Assembly (NCBI RefSeq): GCF_025673445.1 | Contig: NZ_JAOVQN010000013.1 | Span: forward strand, 75,286 to 139,285 | From: Ruegeria_B marisflavi | GTDB taxonomy: Bacteria; Pseudomonadota; Alphaproteobacteria; Rhodobacterales; Rhodobacteraceae | Length of the DNA: 64,000 bases | Direction: 5' to 3' | Shown here: positions 37,996-46,928 of the stretch, in pieces | How the letters are laid out: each line of letters opens with the position of its first letter | Numbering within the stretch: the stretch's first letter is position 1 | The notes under the pieces: generated by a model | Database searches by the model: none | Seen by the model: only the letters and a program-made list of their open reading frames with translations | What the model was told of the DNA's origin: nothing | Program-made: the position numbers and the translations under genes

Positions 37996-39069
37996 TCAGC
38001 TCTTGCGCTGTATTCGGTTGACGTGGCCCATCTTGCGACCGGGCTTCGCCTCGGCCTTGCCGTAGATATGCAGGGCCAGATCGCGTTCGGTGGCCAGCTC
38101 GGGCACCCGATCCATGTCGGCGCCGATCAGGTTCTCCATGACAACATCCGCATGGCGCTGCCCATCGCCCAGGGGCCAGCCTGCCACAGCGCGGATATGC
38201 TGCTCGAACTGGTCCACGGCGCAGCCGTTCTGGGTCCAGTGGCCCGAGTTGTGAACCCTTGGTGCGATCTCGTTCACGATCAGCCCGGCCGGGGTCACGA
38301 ACAGTTCCACCCCCATCACGCCCACATAGTCGAGCGCGTTCAGGACCCGCGCCGCCAGCAGCACCGCGTCGGTGCGCTGCACCGCGCTCAACCGTGCGGG
38401 CACGCTGGTGGTGTGCAGGATACCGTCGCGATGCACATTCTCGCCGGGATCGAAACAGGCGACCTGCCCGTCAAGCCCGCGCGCGGCGATAACCGAGACC
38501 TCATGGCTGAACTCCACGAACCCTTCGAGGATCGCGGGAGCGCCGGCCATGTCGGCCAGCGCCGACACTGCATCCTCGGGTGATTTCAGCCGCGCCTGTC
38601 CCTTGCCGTCATAGCCAAAGCGGCGGGTCTTGAGGATCGCGGGCGTGCCGATCTCACCAATCGCGGCCTCGAGGCTCGCCAGATCGGTGACATCGGCAAA
38701 GGGCGCCGTCATCAGGCCCAGATCGCGCAGAAAGCTTTTCTCGGTCAGCCGGTCCTGACTGACCCGCAGCGCCTCGCGGCCGGGACGGATCGGGCGGTGC
38801 GCCTCGAGGATATCCAGCGCCTCGGTGGGGATGTTCTCGAATTCATAGGTGATCACGTCGACCGAGGCAGCAAATGCTGCCAGCGCTTCAGCGTCGTCAT
38901 AACCTGCGGTGGTGACCCGATGGGCCACCTGACCGGCGGGTGGATTGGCACCCGGCTCGTAGATGTGGGTGACAAAACCCAGCCGCGCGGCGGCAACCGA
39001 CAGCATCCGGCCCAGCTGACCACCGCCCAGAATACCGATCCGCGCCCCCGATTTCAGCGCCTCACTCAT
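37996..39069 (-). CDS. purK: 5-(carboxyamino)imidazole ribonucleotide synthase
   Basis: A 357-residue ATP-grasp enzyme of purine synthesis that carboxylates AIR to N5-CAIR. The start IGILGGGQLGRMLSVAAARLG, the ATP-grasp KTRRFGYDGKGQ and EIAPRVHNSGHWT are diagnostic. Its start overlaps the purE stop by 8 bases, so the two consecutive enzymes are translated from one message. Confidence 0.96.
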   Translation of the reverse strand: MSEALKSGARIGILGGGQLGRMLSVAAARLGFVTHIYEPGANPPAGQVAHRVTTAGYDDAEALAAFAASVDVITYEFENIPTEALDILEAHRPIRPGREALRVSQDRLTEKSFLRDLGLMTAPFADVTDLASLEAAIGEIGTPAILKTRRFGYDGKGQARLKSPEDAVSALADMAGAPAILEGFVEFSHEVSVIAARGLDGQVACFDPGENVHRDGILHTTSVPARLSAVQRTDAVLLAARVLNALDYVGVMGVELFVTPAGLIVNEIAPRVHNSGHWTQNGCAVDQFEQHIRAVAGWPLGDGQRHADVVMENLIGADMDRVPELATERDLALHIYGKAEAKPGRKMGHVNRIQRKS

Positions 39070-39550
39070 CGACCGGCTCCTCGGGGATCGAGGCCGAGAG
39101 CGCCGCGCGCCAGGCGTCCAGCCGTTCGGCCAGATCCGCGTCCTGCAAGGCGAGGATGCCGGCGGCCATCAGCCCCGCATTGGCGGCCCCCGCCGCGCCG
39201 ATCGCCATGGTCGCGACCGGATAGCCCTTGGGCATCTGCACGATGGAATAAAGCGAATCGACCCCCGACAGCGCCCGGGTCTGCACCGGCACGCCAATGA
39301 CCGGCACCCGCGTCTTGGAGGCCATCATGCCCGGCAGATGCGCGGCCCCGCCGGCACCGGCGATGATCACCTGCAAGCCGCGCCCGGCAGCGGCGCGGCC
39401 ATAGTCCCACAGCCGGTCCGGGGTGCGATGCGCCGAGACGATCCGCGCCTCGTAAGCCACGCCCAGTTCATCCAGAATTTCTGCTGCCTGCTTCATGGTG
39501 GGCCAGTCCGACTGGCTGCCCATGATGATGCCTACCTTGACCCCGGCCAT
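39062..39550 (-). CDS. purE: 5-(carboxyamino)imidazole ribonucleotide mutase
   Basis: A 162-residue class I PurE converting N5-CAIR to CAIR. The signature GIIMGSQSDWPTMKQAAEIL is at the start, with VSAHRTPDRLWDY and GAGGAAHLPGMMAS following. It precedes and overlaps purK, the partner enzyme. Confidence 0.97.
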   Translation of the reverse strand: MAGVKVGIIMGSQSDWPTMKQAAEILDELGVAYEARIVSAHRTPDRLWDYGRAAAGRGLQVIIAGAGGAAHLPGMMASKTRVPVIGVPVQTRALSGVDSLYSIVQMPKGYPVATMAIGAAGAANAGLMAAGILALQDADLAERLDAWRAALSASIPEEPVDE

Positions 39551-39620
39551 GCGCTCCGCTCGCTTTGAAAGGAGCGCGCACTATAGCCAAATCGCACCGG
39601 CTGGCAATGCGGCAAGGGCG

Positions 39621-39845
39621 TCAGGCAATGATATCCGGGGTCAGGCGATCCTCGATCAGGGCGATCATGTCCTTCAGGCGCAATTTCTGCTTTTTCAGCC
39701 GCTTGATGGTCAACTGATCCGCCGTGCCTTTTTCCTCCAGCGCGGCGATCGCCTCGTCCAGATCCCGATGCTGGCGGCGGAACACTTCCAGTTCCACGCG
39801 CAACACTTCATCGGATTTCATCGAAAGATCGCTGGGTGCATTCAT
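39621..39845 (-). CDS. YdcH/DUF465 family small protein
   Basis: A 74-residue, highly charged, helical protein. The segment LRVELEVFRRQHRDLDEAI and the end LTIKRLKKQKLRLKDMIALIED match the DUF465 family, whose function is unknown. The start is uncertain; the ATG at 39845 gives the usual length, and an upstream ATG at 39896 would overlap the promoter region of the Hsp20 gene. It is divergent from Hsp20. Confidence 0.8.
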   Translation of the reverse strand: MNAPSDLSMKSDEVLRVELEVFRRQHRDLDEAIAALEEKGTADQLTIKRLKKQKLRLKDMIALIEDRLTPDIIA

Positions 39846-39913
39846 GAAGCGACTCGCAAGACGGTGCCAGAGGTAGCCGTAAGGATACGCATTCACACAG
39901 TTTTCGGCCAGAC

Positions 39914-39942
39914 CTTGTGATGCGCGCCTTTTCTTCCCATAT
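39914..39942 (+). promoter_or_regulatory. putative sigma32 (RpoH) promoter of the Hsp20 gene
   Basis: CTTGTG and CCCATAT are separated by 16 bases, about 70 bases before the GTG start of the Hsp20 gene. This fits the alphaproteobacterial heat-shock promoter pattern CTTG...CyTAT. Confidence 0.5.
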
Positions 39943-40011
39943 TCCTTACATGCGGCTGCCGTTGTCGGGGTCGCGCCAGAACGTCGCTTTTCTGATAAGG
40001 ACGAGATACAC

Positions 40012-40425
40012 GTGTCGAAACTTACTCTGAACTCTTACCCTCACATGCTTGGTTTCGAGCAACTGGAACGCTTGCTGGAACGGTCGGCCAAATCCGGAAA
40101 CGAGGGTTACCCGCCGTACAACATCGAGCAGACCTCAGATCACTCGTATCGCATCACCCTGGCCGTCGCGGGATTTGCCGAAGACGATCTGGTGATCACA
40201 GTCGAAGACCGGCAGCTGGTGATCCGGGGACGTCAGCGCGACGACAGCGAAGGGCGGATCTTCCTGCATCGTGGCATTGCCGCGCGACAGTTCCAGCGCA
40301 TGTTCGTGCTGGCTGACGGGGTTGAAGTGGGCGAGGCCGTGATGGAAAACGGCCTGTTGCATGTCGACCTGACCCGGGCTGTGCCGCAATCGGTGGTGCA
40401 GACGATCAACATCAGGAAAGGGTAA
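40012..40425 (+). CDS. Hsp20-family small heat-shock protein
   Basis: A 137-residue IbpA-like holdase. The start region FEQLERLLERSAKSGNEGYP and the alpha-crystallin core (YRITLAVAGFAEDDLVITV, LVIRGRQ, ENGLLHVDL) are typical. The start codon is GTG with AAGGA upstream. It is followed after 3 bases by a DUF1150 gene. The upstream sigma32-like promoter implies heat induction. Confidence 0.93.
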   Translation: MSKLTLNSYPHMLGFEQLERLLERSAKSGNEGYPPYNIEQTSDHSYRITLAVAGFAEDDLVITVEDRQLVIRGRQRDDSEGRIFLHRGIAARQFQRMFVLADGVEVGEAVMENGLLHVDLTRAVPQSVVQTINIRKG

Positions 40426-40428
40426 GAA

Positions 40429-40653
40429 ATGCACACTCCCTATGATTTCAAGGATGACGGCGACCGGATCGTCTACGTGAAGGCGGTGGATGTCGCCGAT
40501 CTGCCGGACGAGGTGCGCCAGCAGGCCGGGGATCGCGACCATCTCTATGCGGTTCACAACGCGCAAGGAGAGCGGCTGGCCCTGGTTGCCGACCGCAAGA
40601 TGGCCTTTGTCCTGGCCCGCCAGAACGACCTGTCGCCAGTAACGGTGCACTGA
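40429..40653 (+). CDS. DUF1150 family protein
   Basis: A 74-residue protein. Its middle VYVKAVDVADLPDEVRQQA and end RLALVADRKMAFVLARQND match DUF1150, an alphaproteobacterial family that recurs beside small heat-shock genes. It has no known function. It shares the Hsp20 transcript (3-base spacer), which suggests a role in stress response. Confidence 0.85.
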   Translation: MHTPYDFKDDGDRIVYVKAVDVADLPDEVRQQAGDRDHLYAVHNAQGERLALVADRKMAFVLARQNDLSPVTVH

Positions 40654-40752
40654 TCCCCGGGTCAGCCTTGCGGTGCCCGGCGTTTCCTGCGTGACAACGG
40701 GACCAAAACCGCCGAAACATGCAGTCCTGTGACATGAACCAGGATCAGCACC

Positions 40753-41631
40753 ATGGATTGGCACGATTTCGACTGGGTGGATGCATTCTCGGACCGGGCC
40801 TTTGGCGGCAACGGCTGCGCGGTGGTGCATGGCGGTTCGCATCTGTCGGTCGAGACGTGCATGGGATTTGTGCGCGAAACCTCTCTTGTCGAATGCACGT
40901 TTACCGGCCCGTCCGACGTGGCCGACGTGCGGGTGCGCTATTTCCTGGCCAGCCGCGAGATTCCCTTTGCCGGTCATCCGACCATTGCCACGGTCGCAGC
41001 ACTGCGCGCGCGGGGATTTATCGACAAGGACGACTTGGTTCTCGAAACCGGGGCGGGACTGGTACCGATCCGCATCCGGGGGGACGATATCGAAATGACC
41101 CAGATCGCGCCCCGGTTCGGGGCGCAGATCCCGGCGGATCTGGTGGCGCGCATCATTGGTCTGCCCGCCGACGCTATCGTCTCGCCGCCACAGATGGTCT
41201 CGACCGGATTGCCGTTCTGCATCACCGTCTTGCGGGACCGCGCCGCGCTTGACGCGGCGGTGCTGAACGTCGACGCCTTGCGCGACCTGGCCGCCAGCCA
41301 GGGGTACAAGGGCTCCGACATGCTCGAACCCTTCATGGTCACGCTGTCCGGCGCGACCCCGGCGGGCGACACCTATGCCCGCCTGCTGATCGCGCCGCCC
41401 AGCCCGCCCGAAGATCCGTTCACCGGGTCGGCCACCGGGGCCATGGCCGCCTATCTTTGGAAACATGGGCTGATGGACAAGGACAGCTTTACCGCCGAGC
41501 AGGGGCACGGAATGGGCCGCCCGGGGCAGGCGCGCGTCACGCGCGTTGGTCCGGCGCAGGCGATGACAGGGGTCAAGGTTGCCGGTCAGGGCTTTGTCCT
41601 GATGCGTGGACAGGTCTGTTTACCCCAATGA
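40753..41631 (+). CDS. PhzF-family isomerase
   Basis: A 292-residue protein with the duplicated diaminopimelate-epimerase-like fold. The family Glu is in VRETSLVECTF, followed by FAGHPTIATVAAL and, in the second half, PEDPFTGSATGAMAAYLWKHG. PhzF proper isomerises a dihydro-hydroxyanthranilate in phenazine synthesis, but no other phz genes are present and most family members act on unknown substrates. Its stop overlaps the GT10 gene start (ATGA). Confidence 0.88.
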   Translation: MDWHDFDWVDAFSDRAFGGNGCAVVHGGSHLSVETCMGFVRETSLVECTFTGPSDVADVRVRYFLASREIPFAGHPTIATVAALRARGFIDKDDLVLETGAGLVPIRIRGDDIEMTQIAPRFGAQIPADLVARIIGLPADAIVSPPQMVSTGLPFCITVLRDRAALDAAVLNVDALRDLAASQGYKGSDMLEPFMVTLSGATPAGDTYARLLIAPPSPPEDPFTGSATGAMAAYLWKHGLMDKDSFTAEQGHGMGRPGQARVTRVGPAQAMTGVKVAGQGFVLMRGQVCLPQ

Positions 41632-42503
41632 CACCGGCCCGCGATACCGCCATTGCCATCCTCCCCTACGGCCAGCGTCTGGGACCGGATCTAGCCCGGA
41701 TGCCGGTGGATCGGCTCAGTTGGCCGCTGGGCTGTCCGACGCGCCTCTCAGGGGCCACTGTCGGTGACCTTGGGCCGGATGATCACCTGATCGTCTATCC
41801 CCGGACGGATACGCATTTCCGCCTGCAACGGGGAACCCGGGCGCAGATCTCGCTGATCATGGCCGAACCGGCGGTGATCCATGGCAAGCACTATGCGCTG
41901 CTGCGGTTGACCTGGCGGCGGTTCTTTCGGGTTCTGACTTTCAACCAGGAGGCACTTGACCGCCTGCCTAACGCACGGCTTGTACCTTTTGGCACGACCT
42001 GGGTCCCCGAATGGCGCGGTCTGACGCCAGAGAAATCCCGCAATTGCTCCCTGATCGCCTCGGCCAAGCGCGACAGCGAGGGCCACAAACTGCGCCATGC
42101 CGTTGTCGATTGGGCACGTGCAACGGGGCAGGCGGTGGATGTGCTGGGGCGCGGCTATCGGCCATTCGAGACCAAGGCCGACGGTCTCGCACCTTACCGC
42201 TACTCCGTCGTGATCGAGAACGTGCGGGAACGGAACTATTTTTCCGAAAAACTTCTCGACGCGGTGTTTTGCGAAACGGTGCCGATCTACTGGGGTTGCC
42301 CGAATATCGACGATTTCGTCGATCCTGCCGCGATGATCTTGTGCGAGACAGAGGAAGAGGTTCGCGCCTCCGTGATAAAGGCTGGCCCAGATGACTATGC
42401 CGCGCGGTTACCGGCGCTGAGGGCCTTGAAAGAGCAGCTTGCGCCGTTTGCTGACCATGAGTTGCGGGCGGCTGGCATGATTCGAGATGAAATAGGAGGG
42501 TGA
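41628..42503 (+). CDS. glycosyltransferase family 10 (fucosyltransferase-like)
   Basis: A 291-residue protein. The C-terminal half carries the GT10 donor-site signature YRYSVVIENVRERNYFSEKL, then DAVFCETVPIYWGCPNIDDF. GT10 enzymes are alpha-1,3/1,4-fucosyltransferases using GDP-fucose, and bacterial members decorate lipopolysaccharide or capsule. The N-terminal acceptor half is divergent. The ATG overlaps the PhzF stop, which couples the two genes although their chemistry is unrelated. No fucose-synthesis genes are nearby. Confidence 0.82.
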   Translation: MTPARDTAIAILPYGQRLGPDLARMPVDRLSWPLGCPTRLSGATVGDLGPDDHLIVYPRTDTHFRLQRGTRAQISLIMAEPAVIHGKHYALLRLTWRRFFRVLTFNQEALDRLPNARLVPFGTTWVPEWRGLTPEKSRNCSLIASAKRDSEGHKLRHAVVDWARATGQAVDVLGRGYRPFETKADGLAPYRYSVVIENVRERNYFSEKLLDAVFCETVPIYWGCPNIDDFVDPAAMILCETEEEVRASVIKAGPDDYAARLPALRALKEQLAPFADHELRAAGMIRDEIGG

Positions 42504-42577
42504 ATTCCCGCTTGGCCACAAAATTCAATTCTCCGCTTATGTACCCTGAGCTGAAGAAATCGAACTTCAGGGGCAGG

Positions 42578-43142
42578 ATGCACGCATTCCTTCGAATACT
42601 CGGAATTGCGGGGCGTTCCCTGCTGCCGCTTCAATCCCAAGTAGTCGAGGAATAGGAAAGGGAATACTCTGCCTGTTTGAAAGGGCAACTGGCACCGCTG
42701 GGCGTCGCAGGCATCAAGGTCACAGGCGCGGGGAACTCCACAACCGGACCTGCGCCGTTTCATGCGATTGGCCAATCCGCCGCTTGTGATGGGTGAGGGA
42801 GCCGCTGAACTGATCTAACACCGCTGGCACACAGAGGTTCTTGGCCGCAAAGCCAATTCTCTGAACAACTTTCTGGCCGCTGCGCACGAACACCCCAAGA
42901 CACTGGCCAGCATGCATGGTTGGGGAACGGTCGGCTATGCCAGTCAGGTCAAGGGTGCCCTGTTCGCCGCTTGGCTTTTGGCGGAGCGGACGGCGATCCG
43001 TCGATGATGACCTATTGGCGCTATGTCGGGCAGGGGCAATCATGGGACAGTGCATTCGAAGCGGCCTTCGGCGAAACCCTGCGCAGTTCCAATACCCATT
43101 TTGAAACCCTGCGGCACGATCGCCGGTCACTTGGAGGGCAGT
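42578..43142 (+). pseudogene. broken gene for a secreted protein of unknown function
   Basis: Protein-like text continues across several frames. An ATG at 42578 opens MHAFLRILGIAGRSLLP, like a signal peptide, and runs to an in-frame TAG at 42653. The same frame continues as YSACLKGQLAPLGVAGIKVTG. A shifted frame then gives LRRFMRLANPPLVMGEGAAELI, a TAA at 42816, and HRWHTEVLGRKANSLNNFLAA through KGALFAAWLLAE. A further frame change near 42990 yields MMTYWRYVGQGQSWDSAFEAAFGETL. At least two stops and two frameshifts break it. The last motif resembles the end of extracytoplasmic peptidase-like proteins. This accounts for the stretch between the GT10 gene and sat-cysC. Confidence 0.55.
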
Positions 43143-43230
43143 CATCGACCTTGGGACTGGTCAAGCGGACCACTTTTCTGGCGCAGCATGTCCGAAGCGC
43201 TCTTCGATATTTCTGGCGGACATCCCAGAA

Positions 43231-43263
43231 AAAGGCCCGGGAGAAGCTCTCCCGGGCCTTTTG
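43231..43263. terminator. bidirectional terminator before sat-cysC 3' end
   Basis: A perfect 15-bp stem AAAAGGCCCGGGAGA/TCTCCCGGGCCTTTT with a 3-base loop ends in T tracts on both strands. It terminates sat-cysC 4 bases after its stop, and anything coming from the GT10 side. Confidence 0.9.
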
Positions 43264-43266
43264 AGT

Positions 43267-44976
43267 TCAGCCTGCGATTAGGCCCATGCTTTCTAGCATC
43301 AGCAGAACCTGATGGGCGCAGTTGTCGACATCGACATTCTCGGTCTCGACACGCAGTTCAGGGGACTCCGGAACGTCATAAGGGTCAGAGATACCGGTGA
43401 ATTCCTTGATCTTTCCCTCGCGGGCCAGCTTGTAGAGACCCTTGCGGTCGCGGCGTTCGCATTCCTCGATCGAGGTGGCGACGTGAACTTCGACAAAAGC
43501 GCCGAACTGCTCGATCTCTTCCCGTACTGCCCGGCGGGTGGCGGCATAAGGTGCGATTGGAGCACAGATGGCGATGCCGCCATTCTTGGTGATCTCGCTG
43601 GCGACATAACCGATGCGGCGGATGTTGAGGTCGCGGTGCTCTTTCGAGAAACCCAGTTCCGAACTCAGGTTCTTGCGTACGATATCGCCGTCAAGCAACG
43701 TCACCGGGCGGCCGCCCATTTCCATCAGCTTGACCATCAGCGCGTTTGCGATAGTCGACTTGCCCGAGCCTGAGAAGCCGGTGAAGAACACGGTAAAGCC
43801 CTGTTTCGACCGTGGCGGCGAGGTGCGGCGCAGTTCCCTGACCACTTCAGGGAAGGAGAACCACTCGGGGATCTCCAGCCCTTCGCGCAGGCGGCGGCGC
43901 AGTTCGGTGCCCGAGATATCGAGCACGGTTGCGCCTTCGGGTACTTCTGAAACCGGATAGTACTGAGCCTTCTCCTGCACATAGACCATGTGCTTGAAGT
44001 CCACCATTTCCAGGCCGATTTCGTCCTGGTACTTCTTGAACAATTCCTGTGCATCGTAAGGGCCATAGAAATCCTGCCCTTGGCTGTTCTTGCCGGGGCC
44101 GGCATGGTCGCGGCCGACGATGAAATGGGTGCAGCCGTGGTTCTTGCGGATCAGGCCGTGCCAGACCGCCTCGCGCGGGCCTGCCATGCGCATCGCCAGG
44201 TTCAACAGCGACATGGTGGTGGTGGCCGCCGGATACTTGTCCAGCACCGCCTCATAACAGCGCACGCGGGTAAAGTGGTCCACATCGCCTGGTTTGGTCA
44301 TGCCGACAACCGGGTGGATCAGCAGGTTGGCCTGCGCCTCTTTCGCAGCACGGAAAGTCAGTTCCTGATGCGCGCGGTGCAACGGGTTTCGGGTCTGGAA
44401 GGCGACGATACGGCGCCACCCCAGCTTGCGGAAAAATGCGCGCAATTCGTTCGGCGTGTCTCGGCGGGCACGGAAATCATAATGCACCGGCTGCTGGATG
44501 CCGGTGACCGGGCCACCCAGGTAAACCTTTCCGGCAGTGTGATGCAGGTAGTTGACGGCCGGATGCGCCAGATCGTCGGCGCCAAAGACCATCTCGGCCT
44601 CGCGCGCCTTGTTTGGTACCCATTTGTCGGTCACGGTCATGGTGCCGAGGATCACACCTTCCTGATCTCGCAACGCGATGTCCTGGCCAATCTCGATCTT
44701 GTCGGCAAACCCTTCCTTGACGTCCAGGGTGATCGGCATCGGCCAAAGCGTACCGTCGGCCAGGCGCATGTTTTCGACAACACCGTCGTAGTCGGCTTCG
44801 CTCAGAAACCCTTTCAACGGATTGAAACCGCCGTTCATCAGCAGTTCGAGATCGCAGATCTGGCGGGGTGTCAGATCGTGGCTTTGCAGCTCTGCCGCTT
44901 CCAGCTTTAGCTTCTGTGCGGAGTCGTAGGAAACGTACAGCTCTGGAATAGGAGCAAGATTGCTCAACATGGTCAT
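43267..44976 (-). CDS. bifunctional sulfate adenylyltransferase / adenylylsulfate kinase
   Basis: A 569-residue fusion carrying both steps of sulfate activation to PAPS. Residues 1-390 are a homo-oligomeric (Sat-type) ATP sulfurylase with QTRNPLHRAH at 194-203 and VGRDHAGPGKNS at 288-299. Residues 393-569 are an APS kinase (CysC) with P-loop GFSGSGKS at 400-407. The fusion puts Sat before CysC. A second ATG two codons in is an alternative start. It stands alone with its own terminator; the reductive cys genes are not in the window. Confidence 0.95.
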   Translation of the reverse strand: MTMLSNLAPIPELYVSYDSAQKLKLEAAELQSHDLTPRQICDLELLMNGGFNPLKGFLSEADYDGVVENMRLADGTLWPMPITLDVKEGFADKIEIGQDIALRDQEGVILGTMTVTDKWVPNKAREAEMVFGADDLAHPAVNYLHHTAGKVYLGGPVTGIQQPVHYDFRARRDTPNELRAFFRKLGWRRIVAFQTRNPLHRAHQELTFRAAKEAQANLLIHPVVGMTKPGDVDHFTRVRCYEAVLDKYPAATTTMSLLNLAMRMAGPREAVWHGLIRKNHGCTHFIVGRDHAGPGKNSQGQDFYGPYDAQELFKKYQDEIGLEMVDFKHMVYVQEKAQYYPVSEVPEGATVLDISGTELRRRLREGLEIPEWFSFPEVVRELRRTSPPRSKQGFTVFFTGFSGSGKSTIANALMVKLMEMGGRPVTLLDGDIVRKNLSSELGFSKEHRDLNIRRIGYVASEITKNGGIAICAPIAPYAATRRAVREEIEQFGAFVEVHVATSIEECERRDRKGLYKLAREGKIKEFTGISDPYDVPESPELRVETENVDVDNCAHQVLLMLESMGLIAG

Positions 44977-45180
44977 GGGGATACTCTGAACCTGAGGTCG
45001 GGTTGATGGGTGGATTTGCGCCCTGCAATAGACCCTGTCGCCTCTTAATGTCTAGGTCCCCGAGCGAACAAAGGGCAACGTGTGGTATTATGCCGGGATA
45101 TCAGAACAGAGTAATTGTTTTTTCAGTATTGCGAAAACGTTGTCGTCGATGTGGGGCTGAGTTCAGGGGCGGTCAGAACA

Positions 45181-46857
45181 TTATTCCTTCGCCTCAAGTG
45201 CCAATGACAAGGCGGCGGCATCGGGGATAGGCAGGGCGAGAACCGGTTCGGGAACTCCCCGCAATGAAAACTTCTGCAAGTCGAGCGTCGAGACATCGAC
45301 CCCGGCCGCTTGCAACACCGCCTCCGAAATGAGTAGCTCGACGCCCAAGGCCTTGGTCTCGGCCTCAAGCCGGCTGGCAGCATTTACGGTATCGCCGATG
45401 ATTGTGCGGGGGGCATGGCCGCCTGCCCCGATCTCACCCAGCACCAGATTGCCCAGATGCAGGCCCATGCCGATCCGCACCGGTGCGGCGCCTTCGGCCG
45501 CAAGCGTCCGGTTGAACAGCTTTAGTGCCACACCAATGCTGCGCGCCGCTTCCAATCCGGCCCGGGCCGAAGTCGCGGCGTCCCGCGCCTCGAACACCGC
45601 CAGAAACCCGTCGCCCAGGTATTTGTCCACCGTACCACCTGCTCCGATGACCGAGGGCACGATCGCGTCAAAGAACCGGTTCAACAGGAACACCACGTCA
45701 TAAGGCAACTGTCCAGTGGTGCGCGCGGTGAACCCGCGCATGTCCAGAAACAGCACCGCAAGTTGCCGTTCCTGCCCTTGGCTGGCATGCGCCCGGTTCC
45801 GGCCGCCTTCGGGGCGGAACACGCGAAAGACGGTGGCCGGATCGGTGGGCCGGATCTGGCAGGCCAGGCGCGTGTTCGGCGGCGCCTTGACCGCGCGCAG
45901 ACTGGCCAGTTCCATTTCCGATGGCGGATGCAGCAGGTCCAGGCCTTCCTCAATCACCACCCGGCAGGTGGTGCAGCGCCCCTTGCCGCCGCACAGCGCC
46001 GTATGCGGGATGCCATGCAGGCGCGACATCTGAAGCAGGGTCAGGCCTCGCTCCGACACGATTTCCGGCCCGTCCACATAGCGGACCCGCACCGCGTTGC
46101 GCCGCCGCAGCAGCTTGCGCCCCGCATAGCTCGCCGCCGTTAGCGCCAAGAACCCCCAGAATATCGCAAGGCCCAGATCCTTGACCTCGAACAGGGCTCC
46201 GAACGTGGCCAGATCGGGCCAATTGTACGCCTCCATGTACCCGGGTCGCAAAGCATCATCGCTGAAGATGGCGAACATGCGCCGCCCCTCGGTCAGCAAC
46301 CCGGCCAAGGCGAAAGAGGGCACCAGAACCGCCACTCCGATCATCCAGGGCAGCCAGGCCTTCCACCACGAAGTCAGCCGAAGCCAGAAATGCAGCCCGA
46401 TACAGCCATGGGTCCAGACCACCAGCAGCAGGGCAGTTTGCTGCCATATCGAGATATTGGGCCACATCAGGATGATGAGATAACTCATCTCGTCCTGCAC
46501 GCCGTAGACCTCGTGGGCATAGCGTGTGTGCACCACATGGGCGATCAGTTGCAGCGGGATGAGCAGGCCCAGCACGACCTGCACCGCCTCCGCCCAACCC
46601 ATCCGCAGGGTCCGCCTGCGCGCCAGCGAGAGCAGCGCCAGACCGGCATGCACCAGCAGGGCGGTATATAGAATGACCGTGCCGATCAGGCTGCGAGAGA
46701 AAACCTGTCTGGCATCCTGAAACTCCTCCATCCAGACGGGGTCGATCAGTCCAAGACCAACATTGATGAAATGGAAAAAGGCATAGGTGAACAGGACCAG
46801 CCCGCTCGCGATCCTGAGACGTGTCGCCAAACTGCCCCGCCAAAGTACGCTTGCCAC
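45181..46857 (-). CDS. membrane adenylate cyclase with histidine-rich (haem b-like) anchor and [2Fe-2S] ferredoxin domain
   Basis: A 558-residue protein. Residues 12-245 hold about six membrane helices with His at 29, 70, 107, 110, 150 and 156, recalling the succinate-dehydrogenase-like dihaem anchor of the quinone-responsive cyclase CyaC of Sinorhizobium meliloti. Residues 256-340 are a plant-type ferredoxin with Cys 289, 295, 298 and 333. Residues 366-540 are a class III cyclase: metal Asp 372 (LFLDMRGFT) and 416 (DKYLGDGFLAVF), transition-state Asn 492 and Arg 496 (NAASRLE). It probably makes cAMP in response to quinone or redox state. It is monocistronic. Haem binding is inferred from the His pattern only. 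Confidence 0.85.
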   Translation of the reverse strand: MASVLWRGSLATRLRIASGLVLFTYAFFHFINVGLGLIDPVWMEEFQDARQVFSRSLIGTVILYTALLVHAGLALLSLARRRTLRMGWAEAVQVVLGLLIPLQLIAHVVHTRYAHEVYGVQDEMSYLIILMWPNISIWQQTALLLVVWTHGCIGLHFWLRLTSWWKAWLPWMIGVAVLVPSFALAGLLTEGRRMFAIFSDDALRPGYMEAYNWPDLATFGALFEVKDLGLAIFWGFLALTAASYAGRKLLRRRNAVRVRYVDGPEIVSERGLTLLQMSRLHGIPHTALCGGKGRCTTCRVVIEEGLDLLHPPSEMELASLRAVKAPPNTRLACQIRPTDPATVFRVFRPEGGRNRAHASQGQERQLAVLFLDMRGFTARTTGQLPYDVVFLLNRFFDAIVPSVIGAGGTVDKYLGDGFLAVFEARDAATSARAGLEAARSIGVALKLFNRTLAAEGAAPVRIGMGLHLGNLVLGEIGAGGHAPRTIIGDTVNAASRLEAETKALGVELLISEAVLQAAGVDVSTLDLQKFSLRGVPEPVLALPIPDAAALSLALEAKE

Positions 46858-46928
46858 CTTGCCCTCGCTTTGCGCTCATTTGTGCAAAGTCTGGGTGGTG
46901 GTCCAGCTTTGGTCAAGTCACAGCCGGG

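Noticed and set aside
40753..41631. Phenazine biosynthesis cluster suggested by the PhzF homologue
   Set aside because: No other phz gene is in the window and PhzF-family proteins are widespread outside phenazine pathways.
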